The translations under genes and the position numbers were made by a program. The notes beneath the pieces are model-generated. The model ran no database searches. It saw only the letters and a list, made by a program, of their open reading frames with translations, and had not been told where the DNA came from. 6,355 bases of DNA from Candidatus Atribacteria bacterium (lineage in GTDB: Bacteria > Atribacterota > Atribacteria > Atribacterales > Atribacteraceae): assembly GCA_018056205.1 (NCBI GenBank), contig JAGPGC010000068.1:1-6355 (forward strand), in the 5' to 3' direction. Below are positions 1 through 5,509 of this stretch, piece by piece. Every line of letters starts with the position of its first letter. The stretch's first letter is position 1.

Positions 1-1
1 G

Positions 2-118
2 AAAGCGATCCTCAAAACTGGTATTCAGCAATATTCATTGAATAACTTAAGGGTAGGCGATAGAATGAAGAATAGTTTTATAAAACTCAATACAATCTTT
101 TTTACTGAGAACTATTAA
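2..118 (+). CDS. 3' end of an unidentified protein gene (partial)
   Basis: A frame open from the window edge to TAA at 116-118 gives 38 residues ending in ...KLNTIFFTENY. I do not recognise the family. Support is indirect. The frame is free of stops over 38 codons in AT-rich DNA, and its stop lies one base before the ATG at 120, the spacing expected for an operon partner of the following acyltransferase gene. The GAGA at 107-110 would sit inside this gene's end as a ribosome binding site for that next gene. A competing reading in frame 1 ends at TAA 43-45 after only 14 codons and is less well supported. The start and most of the gene lie outside the window. Confidence 0.4.
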   Translation, partial: KAILKTGIQQYSLNNLRVGDRMKNSFIKLNTIFFTENY

Positions 119-124
119 TATGGG

Positions 125-290
125 ATGAGAGATACGAGAGGTTCAAAATGAACGGGATTTAAAGAGGTTTGTTCGTTATCCTCTTCAGCTTTACCGAAAT
201 CATCCATACTTTGTTCCGCCTTTAATTTCAGATGAAATAGAAATATTTTCTCCATCAAAAAATCCCGCTTACGAGAACTGTGAAACCAAA
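125..290 (+). other. N-terminal coding segment of the acyltransferase, lacking an in-frame start codon
   Basis: From 129 the frame of the downstream acyltransferase stays open and encodes a segment that looks like the family N terminus: EIREVQNERDLKRF, then YRNHPYFVPPLISDE and a KNPAYE motif. Such segments (I-R-E-V, N-P-Y-W-V-P-P-L, K-N-P-F-x-E) open YghO/BcerS-like proteins. No ATG, GTG or TTG occurs in this frame between TGA at 126-128 and TTG at 291. ATG at 125 is one base out of frame: removing A128 would give M-E-I-R-E-V, exactly the expected start. ATG at 120 is in frame but meets TGA two codons later. GAGA at 107-110 is well spaced (9 bases) for ATG 120 and less well for ATG 125. The segment is therefore real coding sequence by descent. 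Whether it is translated now, through an unusual start, a frameshift or after correcting a sequence error, is open. Confidence 0.7.
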
Positions 291-1247
291 TTGTTTATGG
301 TTTATTACAATAATTCATGTGTTGGACGCATTGCTGGTATCATTAGCCATATTGCTAATGAAAAATATCTGGAAAAAAATCTGCGTTTTGGGTGGTTTGA
401 TACCATCAATCAGGAAAAAAGTGCGAAATTACTATTTTCTGCAGTAGAATCTTGGGGAAAAGAACGAGGGATGACAACCTGCACTGGTCCGCAAGGATTT
501 ACTGATTTGGATCCAACTGGGATGCTCATTGAAGGATTTGAAGAATTAGGGACCATGGCAACTCGATATAATGACCCCTATTATCCTGAGTTGATAGAAA
601 AATGTGGGTATAAAAAACTCATTGATGCCTTGGAATTCCAAACCAAGGTTCCAGACCAAAAAGACATTCCTGAGAGTCTCGTCAAATCAGCTGAATGGGT
701 AAAAAAACGTTATAACTATCGTATTTTAGAATTTAAAAATAAACGGGAGGCACTTCAAAGAGGAATGGAATTGATTAATCTCGTTGATGAATCTTATGCT
801 GAATTATATGGGACAGTTCCTCTAACCGAAAAACAAAAAAACTATTACGTAAAAAAATATCTCCCATATATCCAGACTCATTTCATGAAGGCGGTTACGG
901 ATGAGAAGGATACCTTAATAGGTTTTCTTATCACCATGCCTAGTCTTTCCCGAGCGCTTCAAAAAGCCCGAGGAAGGCTTTTTCCCCTGGGGTTCTGGTA
1001 TTTGTTAAAAGCTTTAAAGACTTACCAAGTTATGGATTTTTATTTAGTTGGAGTTAAGAAAGAATACCGGAATAAAGGAGTTGACATTCTCATGGTTTAT
1101 GAGATTACCAAAACCGCCACTGAGTATGGATTTTCCTATAGCGAGTCCAATCCTGAGCTTGAAACCAACAAAAAAATCCAAAACGAGTGGAAGTTATTTA
1201 AACCAAGGCAGCATAAACGAAGAAGAATCTATTATAAACAGATTTAA
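291..1247 (+). CDS. YghO/BcerS-like GNAT-fold acyltransferase (N terminus probably extends to about 125)
   Basis: This is a cytoplasmic protein of the acyl-CoA N-acyltransferase fold, in the family that contains E. coli YghO and the bacterial ceramide synthase bCerS. The actual acyl donor and acceptor cannot be told from the sequence. Counted from TTG 291, the family signatures run in order: VGRIAGIIS (11-19), FGWFDT (33-38) and the central GPQGFTDLDPTGMLIEGFE block (66-84). These are followed by YNDPYYPELIEKCGY (93-107) and a C-terminal GNAT part with LVGVKKEYRNKGVD (252-265), the probable acyl-CoA-binding loop region. With the upstream in-frame segment the protein would be about 372 residues, close to YghO length, whereas the TTG start gives 318 and cuts off conserved sequence. 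TTG 291 has no Shine-Dalgarno site, so it is unlikely to be the natural start. The 3' end faces the DUF488 gene across 23 bases with no clear terminator. Family confidence is high; function confidence is low. Confidence 0.85.
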   Translation: MFMVYYNNSCVGRIAGIISHIANEKYLEKNLRFGWFDTINQEKSAKLLFSAVESWGKERGMTTCTGPQGFTDLDPTGMLIEGFEELGTMATRYNDPYYPELIEKCGYKKLIDALEFQTKVPDQKDIPESLVKSAEWVKKRYNYRILEFKNKREALQRGMELINLVDESYAELYGTVPLTEKQKNYYVKKYLPYIQTHFMKAVTDEKDTLIGFLITMPSLSRALQKARGRLFPLGFWYLLKALKTYQVMDFYLVGVKKEYRNKGVDILMVYEITKTATEYGFSYSESNPELETNKKIQNEWKLFKPRQHKRRRIYYKQI

Positions 1248-1270
1248 TGTGGAAACGAAAGGAAATCAAT

Positions 1271-1624
1271 TCAAGGATTTATTTTTCTCTCAATAAATTC
1301 TTTAAGCGCTACCGCATTATTGAGGGTTTCACTTTTTGCTGAATAAAGGAGGGTAACCGTCTCCTGTTCTGATCGCTTTTGGATAATCTCAATCATGTCA
1401 TTTTTGGTTGCCAATTCTTTGAAATACCTTTGTTTAAATTCATCCCAATTTTCTAATTGGTGATTAAACCATTTTCTGAGGCTATCGCTAGGTGCGATAT
1501 CCCGCAACCAAAGATCGATACGGGCTTTTTCTTTAGTCATTCCCCTTGGCCAGAGACGATCTACTAAAATTCGGAAACCATCCCTCAATTCCGCTGGTTC
1601 ATAAATTCTTTTTATGTAAATCAT
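1271..1624 (-). CDS. DUF488 family protein (YeaO-like)
   Basis: This small soluble protein of 117 residues is of usual length for the DUF488/YeaO family, whose biochemical role is not established. The characteristic blocks are all present: DGFRILVDRLWPRG (15-28), WLRDIAPSDSLRKWFNH (39-55), a W-x-x-F-x-x-x-Y stretch (60-67), TLLYSAK (91-97) and NNAVALKEF (102-110). There is no signal peptide or membrane segment. The ATG at 1622-1624 is well supported by a GGAGGA Shine-Dalgarno sequence eight bases upstream. The gene stands alone on the minus strand, converges on the acyltransferase gene and is divergent from the ABC efflux operon, so it has its own promoter and no evident functional partner here. 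Confidence 0.93.
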   Translation of the reverse strand: MIYIKRIYEPAELRDGFRILVDRLWPRGMTKEKARIDLWLRDIAPSDSLRKWFNHQLENWDEFKQRYFKELATKNDMIEIIQKRSEQETVTLLYSAKSETLNNAVALKEFIERKINP

Positions 1625-1632
1625 TACGAATT

Positions 1633-1638
1633 TCCTCC
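1633..1638 (-). promoter_or_regulatory. Ribosome binding site of the DUF488 gene
   Basis: The plus strand reads TCCTCC, which is GGAGGA on the coding strand, eight bases before the ATG at 1624. It is a strong Shine-Dalgarno match and fixes this start. Confidence 0.85.
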
Positions 1639-1663
1639 AGAAATGCTCAACTTAAGTATGATT

Positions 1664-1692
1664 ATAATATCCTTTACATTTATTTTGAACAA
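1664..1692 (-). promoter_or_regulatory. Predicted sigma70-like promoter of the DUF488 gene
   Basis: On the minus strand a TTGTTC -35 element (plus-strand 1687-1692) and a TATTAT -10 element (1664-1669) are separated by 17 bases, predicting a transcript start near 1657 and a leader of about 30 bases. An overlapping alternative uses TATAAT (1661-1666) with TTCAAA (1684-1689), also 17 bases apart. Matches are by eye in AT-rich DNA, so the exact element is uncertain. Confidence 0.4.
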
Positions 1693-1864
1693 GAAGATTA
1701 TTTTCTCATGCTGTTTTTAGCAAGTGTTGATGTATGATGGATGAGAACCAACCCTCAGAGAAAGAGGGGGGAGAGGGGAAGAAAATGATCTTCCTCCGAT
1801 TTTGTAGATGAAAAAAGAGAATGAAATTTTGATTGCTATAAATATGGTACCCATAAAAAGCAGT

Positions 1865-1893
1865 TTGGATATTTTCGCAGGAAAATATACAAT
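1865..1893 (+). promoter_or_regulatory. Predicted sigma70-like promoter of the ABC efflux operon
   Basis: TTGGAT (1865-1870) and TACAAT (1888-1893) are separated by exactly 17 bases, predicting a start of transcription near 1900 and a leader of about 88 bases before the adaptor gene. A second -10-like TATAAT at 1938-1943 has no good -35 partner. No clear operator palindrome was found around either. Confidence 0.45.
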
Positions 1894-1970
1894 AATGGAA
1901 TAAAAAAAAAGAAAAGAAGTTCAATATTAGGACTATTTATAATTCCATATTTTTAAATCAAGGATTGGGT

Positions 1971-1976
1971 AAGGGG
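1971..1976 (+). promoter_or_regulatory. Ribosome binding site of the adaptor gene
   Basis: AAGGGG lies 11 bases before ATG 1988. The spacing is slightly long, but no better-placed start is available in this frame. Confidence 0.55.
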
Positions 1977-1987
1977 ATTTATTAACC

Positions 1988-3175
1988 ATGAAAAAGTATT
2001 TAATTCTAATAGGGTTGGGAATTATTGTTTTAGTTAGTTTCTTTTATCTGCAATATCGTCCTCTTCAAGTCAAAGGATATATGGTAACCAAAAAAGATAT
2101 TACCGAAACCATTGTCGCAACTGGAAGAGTAGATTTGGGAAATCGGATTAATATGGCTTTACAGGTGGGTGGTATCATTGACCAAATCTATGTTCAAGAA
2201 GGGCAACAGGTAACAATCGGAGAACCACTGATTGAATTAAAAGACTCGGCGGAAAAAAATCGTGTAGAGTTAGCGAGAATCAATTACGATCTTGCCTTGG
2301 CTAATATGAAATCGAAGGAAAATGAAGTCATTGCGTCAGCTCGAGAGCAACACAATCAAGCTAAAATTAATTCCCAAGCACTTTACGATCGTTATTTAAA
2401 GCTCTATTCTTTGGTTTCGATTGGCGGTTCTTCACAGAATGATGTCAATAATGCTCGGAATGAATGGGAACTTGCTATTTCCAAGGAGTCATCTGCCAAA
2501 GCTCAACTGGACAGTTTATTATCGGGAGGAGCAGCAAGCGATGAAGCTAAAGCCCGAATTGAATTGGCACGGTTGCAAATACGTGAAGCTGAAATTGATC
2601 TTGAGCAAAAAATCCTTCTTTCACCAATCGATGCGATTGTCTATTCTATTCCAAAAAACAAAGGAGAATATGTCAATCCCGGAGAAACTGCTATCTCGAT
2701 TGGTTCGGCCATGGGATTCGTGGTTGCTGATATCGATGAAAAAGAATATGAAAAGATCAAGACTGGCTTAGACGTATATTTATCCAGTCAAGCCGATCCT
2801 AATCGCACTTTTAAAGGAAAAATTGATCAAGTATCACCCAGTGTCAATCCCCAAAAGGGGACTATCGAAGTCCGGGTTCGTTTAGATGAAGAAAATATTA
2901 ACCTCAAGCCAGATGCTACAATGACGGTTGAAGTTATTATTAAAGAAACCAAGGGGGCTCTTGTATTTCCTCGTTCTTTTTTGGTGGAAAAGCTGGATGA
3001 GCAGTATGTTTGGATTGATAACCAGGGCAATGCAAAGCAACTGGAAGTAACCAATCCAACGTTTATCGGGGATTATATTATTGTCGAAAATCTTCTTGAA
3101 GAAACCGTGCTTATCGAGCCGGGCAATTTTCGCGAAGGAAGAAAAATTCAAGTTGAAATGCTGACTAACCAGTAA
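1988..3175 (+). CDS. MacA/HlyD-type periplasmic adaptor subunit of an ABC efflux system
   Basis: This membrane-fusion protein of 395 residues would connect the inner-membrane ABC transporter encoded downstream to an outer-membrane channel. An N-terminal anchor (about 4-22, after MKK) is followed by the first half of the biotinyl-lipoyl domain (about 29-88, with VATGRVDLG and GGIIDQIYVQEGQQV). A long Ala/Glu/Arg-rich alpha-helical hairpin spans about 88-208. The second lipoyl half follows at about 209-244 (SPIDAIVYSIPKNKGEYVNPGE), then a beta-barrel at about 245-320 and a membrane-proximal domain to the end. The hairpin tip has an RLS-like motif (R135, L139, S149, then QNDVNNA), the sort of site that contacts TolC, but with about three extra residues before the Ser compared with AcrA. 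No Cys lipobox is present, so it is anchored by the helix. The permease gene follows after 62 bases. No TolC-like gene is in the window, so the channel must come from elsewhere. The substrate is unknown. Confidence 0.92.
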   Translation: MKKYLILIGLGIIVLVSFFYLQYRPLQVKGYMVTKKDITETIVATGRVDLGNRINMALQVGGIIDQIYVQEGQQVTIGEPLIELKDSAEKNRVELARINYDLALANMKSKENEVIASAREQHNQAKINSQALYDRYLKLYSLVSIGGSSQNDVNNARNEWELAISKESSAKAQLDSLLSGGAASDEAKARIELARLQIREAEIDLEQKILLSPIDAIVYSIPKNKGEYVNPGETAISIGSAMGFVVADIDEKEYEKIKTGLDVYLSSQADPNRTFKGKIDQVSPSVNPQKGTIEVRVRLDEENINLKPDATMTVEVIIKETKGALVFPRSFLVEKLDEQYVWIDNQGNAKQLEVTNPTFIGDYIIVENLLEETVLIEPGNFREGRKIQVEMLTNQ

Positions 3176-3223
3176 TTTAAAAGATTTTATAACAGTTTGA
3201 ATCTTTAAGTTTATATACAGGTT

Positions 3224-3229
3224 GAGGTG
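3224..3229 (+). promoter_or_regulatory. Ribosome binding site deciding the GTG start of the permease
   Basis: GAGGTG sits eight bases before GTG 3238. This supports the GTG start over the internal ATG six codons later. The same hexamer precedes the ATPase gene of the operon. Confidence 0.7.
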
Positions 3230-3237
3230 TTGTTTCG

Positions 3238-4458
3238 GTGTTCAGTTTTGAATCGATGGTTGCCTGGCGTTTCCTCAAAGAATCCCGCTCGCAAACCATT
3301 CTTATTTTACTTGGAATTATTATTGGTGTATCAGTGCAGATATTTCTATCTTCATTGATATCTGGTTTACAACAGAACTTGATTGAACAGACGGTGGGAG
3401 ATTCGCCACATATATTATTAAAAGCCCAAGAAAATAGTCCGCAATCTATTCTCCAAAAAGGGAATCAATCGTTGGTTATTCCAATTATTGCAGCAGCAAA
3501 AAAGGATGCTTTCATTCTTTCTTATCAGCCTATATTAAAAAAATTGGATACCTTTCCCGATTTAAAGGTTGTTTCTCCTCTGGTTGAAGGATCAGGTTTT
3601 ATTACCAAAGCTAAAGTAAGCCGTCCAGTTGTGGTTAAAGGAATTTTTCTCGATCGTGCTGATGGCATTTATAAAATTATTCAGCGAGTGAATACCGGAA
3701 AAGCGGTTTTGGGAGGAACCGGGGTGTTGATTGGGAGGGGTTTAGCTGAAGACCTCAAAATTGAAACCGGTAGTATCATTGAAATTCGAACCTCTGAAGG
3801 AAACTCAGGAGCCTTTGCTGTCAATGGGATTTTTGATTTTGAAAATGCAGCTATAAATAGTTCCTGGATTTTTATGGATATTTTTCGCTCCCAAGCATTA
3901 TTTGATCTTAATGGAGCGATATCTCGAATTGAAATGCAAATCGAACAAGTATTCCAATCGGAAAACATTGCTCAAAAAATTAAAAAAGATATTCCTGATT
4001 TCCTCGTTGAGACCTGGCAATCAAACAACCGCCAACTTTTAAGTGCCTTACAAAGTCAAAGCGCCTCTTCCTATATGATTCAATTCTTTGTTTTATTGGC
4101 GGTAACTTTAGGAATCGCCAGTGTTTTAGCCATAGCAGCAGTTCAGAAATCACGAGAAATTGGAATATTAAAAGCCATAGGGACTCGAACCAATAGCGCC
4201 AGCCGGATTTTTCTTATTCAAGGAGCGGTTTTAGGGTTGAGCGGTTCTATTATGGGAAGTTTGGTTGGAGTGGGTTTAATTAAAATGTTTCAAATCGCTT
4301 CACAATCGGGAGGTGCACTTTCTTTTAGTATCCGGGTTGAGCCCCAAACTGCTCTAACCTTGATTGTTATTTCAACCATTGCCAGTATTGGTGCAGCACT
4401 TTTCCCAGCTCGGAAAGCTGCTTCCTTGGTTCCAATTGAGGTGATTCGGAATGGATAA
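3238..4458 (+). CDS. MacB/LolC/E-type ABC transporter permease (FtsX-like)
   Basis: This inner-membrane subunit has 406 residues and the four-helix plan of the type VII ABC (MacB/LolCDE) superfamily. TM1 spans about 19-43 (ILILLGIIIGVSVQIFL). A large extracytoplasmic MacB_PCD-type domain spans about 44-275, with the typical VLIGRGLAEDLKIETGSIIEI stretch beginning near 163. TM2 is at about 280-303. The cytoplasmic coupling motif KSREIGILKAIG (304-315) docks on the ATPase. TM3 is at about 322-350 and TM4 at about 370-390, ending in PARKAASLVPIEVIR, the usual FtsX-family C terminus. There is no fused ATPase; that is the next gene, overlapping by 8 bases, which implies translational coupling. Such transporters work as mechanotransmission devices and move lipoproteins, peptides, antibiotics or siderophores. 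An adaptor gene upstream favours MacAB-like efflux over LolCDE lipoprotein release. Only one permease gene is present, so it probably acts as a homodimer. Confidence 0.93.
   Translation: MFSFESMVAWRFLKESRSQTILILLGIIIGVSVQIFLSSLISGLQQNLIEQTVGDSPHILLKAQENSPQSILQKGNQSLVIPIIAAAKKDAFILSYQPILKKLDTFPDLKVVSPLVEGSGFITKAKVSRPVVVKGIFLDRADGIYKIIQRVNTGKAVLGGTGVLIGRGLAEDLKIETGSIIEIRTSEGNSGAFAVNGIFDFENAAINSSWIFMDIFRSQALFDLNGAISRIEMQIEQVFQSENIAQKIKKDIPDFLVETWQSNNRQLLSALQSQSASSYMIQFFVLLAVTLGIASVLAIAAVQKSREIGILKAIGTRTNSASRIFLIQGAVLGLSGSIMGSLVGVGLIKMFQIASQSGGALSFSIRVEPQTALTLIVISTIASIGAALFPARKAASLVPIEVIRNG
4438..4444 (+). promoter_or_regulatory. Ribosome binding site of the ATPase gene, inside the permease gene
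   Basis: GAGGTGA lies six bases before ATG 4451, within the last codons of the permease gene. It supports the start that overlaps the permease stop codon. Confidence 0.75.
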
Positions 4459-5215
4459 TATCTTGGTGAGTCTGGATTCGGTGAATAAAGTTTATGGTGA
4501 TGAGGTGAAAACCCAGGTTCTTTTTGATGTTTCTCTTGAAATTCCCCAAGGCCAGTTTTTAGCGCTTATTGGCCCTTCAGGATCGGGTAAAAGTACCTTA
4601 TTAAACATACTCGGGGCTCTTGATCGCCCATCGAGCGGCACCATCCTGATCAATCAACAGAATTTGGGTCAACTCAATGAAAACCAATTAGCTGATTTTA
4701 GGAATAAATTTTTAGGTTTCATTTTCCAGTTTCACTATCTACTTCCCGAATTTACCACAATTGAAAATGTTTTGTTACCCTATTGGATTGGGAAAGGGAA
4801 ACCGAATCGCCAAATATTTAATGAAGCTCAAAGATTAATTGAGCGAGTAGGATTGGCTAACCAAATTAATAAACGGATTAACCTTCTTTCTGGTGGTCAG
4901 CAGCAGCGGGTCGCTATTGCCCGGGCACTCTTAAACCGACCACAGCTTATTTTAGCTGATGAACCAACCGGAGCTTTGGATACCAAGTCGGGAGAACAAG
5001 TATTAGATCTTATGCAGGAAATCAATGGTGAAAATAACACCACTTTTATCGTGGTGACTCATGATCGAAATGTTGCCCTGCGGGCGGGAAGAATCATCGA
5101 ACTTATCGATGGTCGGATTTGTAAAGACTTCTTTCCGCAAGTAGTAGGGAAAGAAAAATCAATAGAAATCTTAGAATCCCATGCTTGCGTGTGGGATGAT
5201 CCGACTCAAAATTGA
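4451..5215 (+). CDS. LolD/MacB-type ABC transporter ATP-binding protein
   Basis: This cytoplasmic ATPase of 254 residues should power the permease encoded just upstream. All nucleotide-binding motifs are intact: an A-loop Tyr in VYG (15), Walker A GPSGSGKST (41-49), Q-loop Q93, signature LSGGQQQR (146-153), Walker B LILADE (166-171, catalytic E171), D-loop ALD (175-177) and the switch His204. The stretch FQFHYLLPEFTTIENVLLP after the Q-loop is typical of LolD, while LSGGQQQR is the form common in MacB. LolD and MacB ATPase domains are close relatives and cannot be separated on this alone. The protein is about 20-30 residues longer than typical LolD because of a C-terminal tail (about 226-254, ending HACVWDDPTQN) that I do not recognise. 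Its start overlaps the permease gene by 8 bases. Confidence 0.95.
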   Translation: MDNILVSLDSVNKVYGDEVKTQVLFDVSLEIPQGQFLALIGPSGSGKSTLLNILGALDRPSSGTILINQQNLGQLNENQLADFRNKFLGFIFQFHYLLPEFTTIENVLLPYWIGKGKPNRQIFNEAQRLIERVGLANQINKRINLLSGGQQQRVAIARALLNRPQLILADEPTGALDTKSGEQVLDLMQEINGENNTTFIVVTHDRNVALRAGRIIELIDGRICKDFFPQVVGKEKSIEILESHACVWDDPTQN

Positions 5216-5509
5216 ATTAGGGAGTAAAAAACCCTTGGTTACAAAACGAAAATCATCATAGACAGTTTCAGTTTTAGGAAGAATCCGAGTAATGATTACT
5301 GATTGTCCAAAGAAATTATACAAAATATCCTCAGTTTGGGAAAATATTTTTTCCGAAATCATCATTTGAGCTTCTTGATGCCCAAGAATCAGAGGGAGAA
5401 ATTTTTCCTAGTTTACAATCCTTGGCTCAAGGTCTTCTTGAGAAATAAATGGCTTCAGAATATCAAGGATATTGTCGATTTCAAGCGTATAAAATAATTT
5501 CGGTACTCT
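5216..5509 (-). pseudogene. Degenerate second copy of the C-terminal domain of the copper ATPase
   Basis: Reading on in the same minus-strand frame past the ATPase stop (TAA, 5510-5512), the sequence resembles the ATPase's own last 100 residues. It has PKLFYT against PKLFFS, LILGHQEAQMMISE against [18 protein letters not shown] against NFFG, and an IL...T.T..D.F.F.T pattern at the end. From MMISE to the FVT/FIT position I count about 20 identities over 43 residues in a hand alignment with a single gap. The copy is interrupted by TAG at 5408-5410 and has about nine extra residues in its first half. No Shine-Dalgarno site is seen before the ATG at 5365, so separate translation is unlikely. Homology fades near 5237, and the open frame runs on antisense into the end of the ABC ATPase gene. 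I read it as a decayed tandem duplication. An alternative is a longer two-repeat protein whose stops are sequencing errors or are read through. Confidence 0.7.

Larger units (their letters stand above)
1693..1987. other. Intergenic region between divergent genes, with a homopurine tract
   Basis: No convincing gene is seen here. Short open frames on both strands have low-complexity, Phe-rich or unstructured products. The region holds a plus-strand purine-only run of 29 bases at 1757-1785, containing G6 and G4 blocks. The run is preceded by CCCTC at 1752-1756, which can pair with GAGGG at 1764-1768 across a 7-base loop. Alternating CCCTC/GAGGG blocks resemble the degenerate interspersed repeats seen between genes in many bacteria, but one copy alone cannot prove it. 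An A-rich run lies near 1902-1918. The promoter and ribosome binding site of the ABC operon lie to the right and are listed separately. Confidence 0.5.

Noticed and set aside
1..45. Alternative frame-1 tail of an upstream gene ending at TAA 43
   Set aside because: It has only 14 codons, and the frame ending at 118 is longer and better spaced with the next gene. It cannot be excluded.
1223..1243. Possible hairpin AATCT/AGATT at the end of the acyltransferase gene, as a terminator for the convergent genes
   Set aside because: It has only five AT-rich pairs and no U-tract on either strand.
1048..1296. Plus-strand open frame overlapping the end of the acyltransferase
   Set aside because: It is in another frame of a well-supported gene and has no recognisable content.
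1706..1924. Minus-strand open frame of 72 codons in the intergenic region
   Set aside because: The product is Phe/Ser-rich low complexity produced by poly-A and purine tracts. It has no ribosome binding site and no recognisable family, and it overlaps the predicted promoter of the efflux operon.
3177..3208. Inverted repeat between the adaptor and permease genes (AAAGATT with AATCTTT, 13-base loop)
   Set aside because: The stem is short and AT-rich, the loop is long and no T-run follows. It is unlikely to be a terminator inside an operon.
5218..5237. AGGG...CCCT hairpin just after the ABC ATPase stop as an operon terminator
   Set aside because: It has a four-pair stem with an A-rich loop and no following T-run. 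It is too weak to call.
5303..5497. Plus-strand open frame of 64 codons between the ABC ATPase and copA
   Set aside because: It lies antisense to the recognisable duplicated ATPase-tail relic, has no family features and no clear ribosome binding site.
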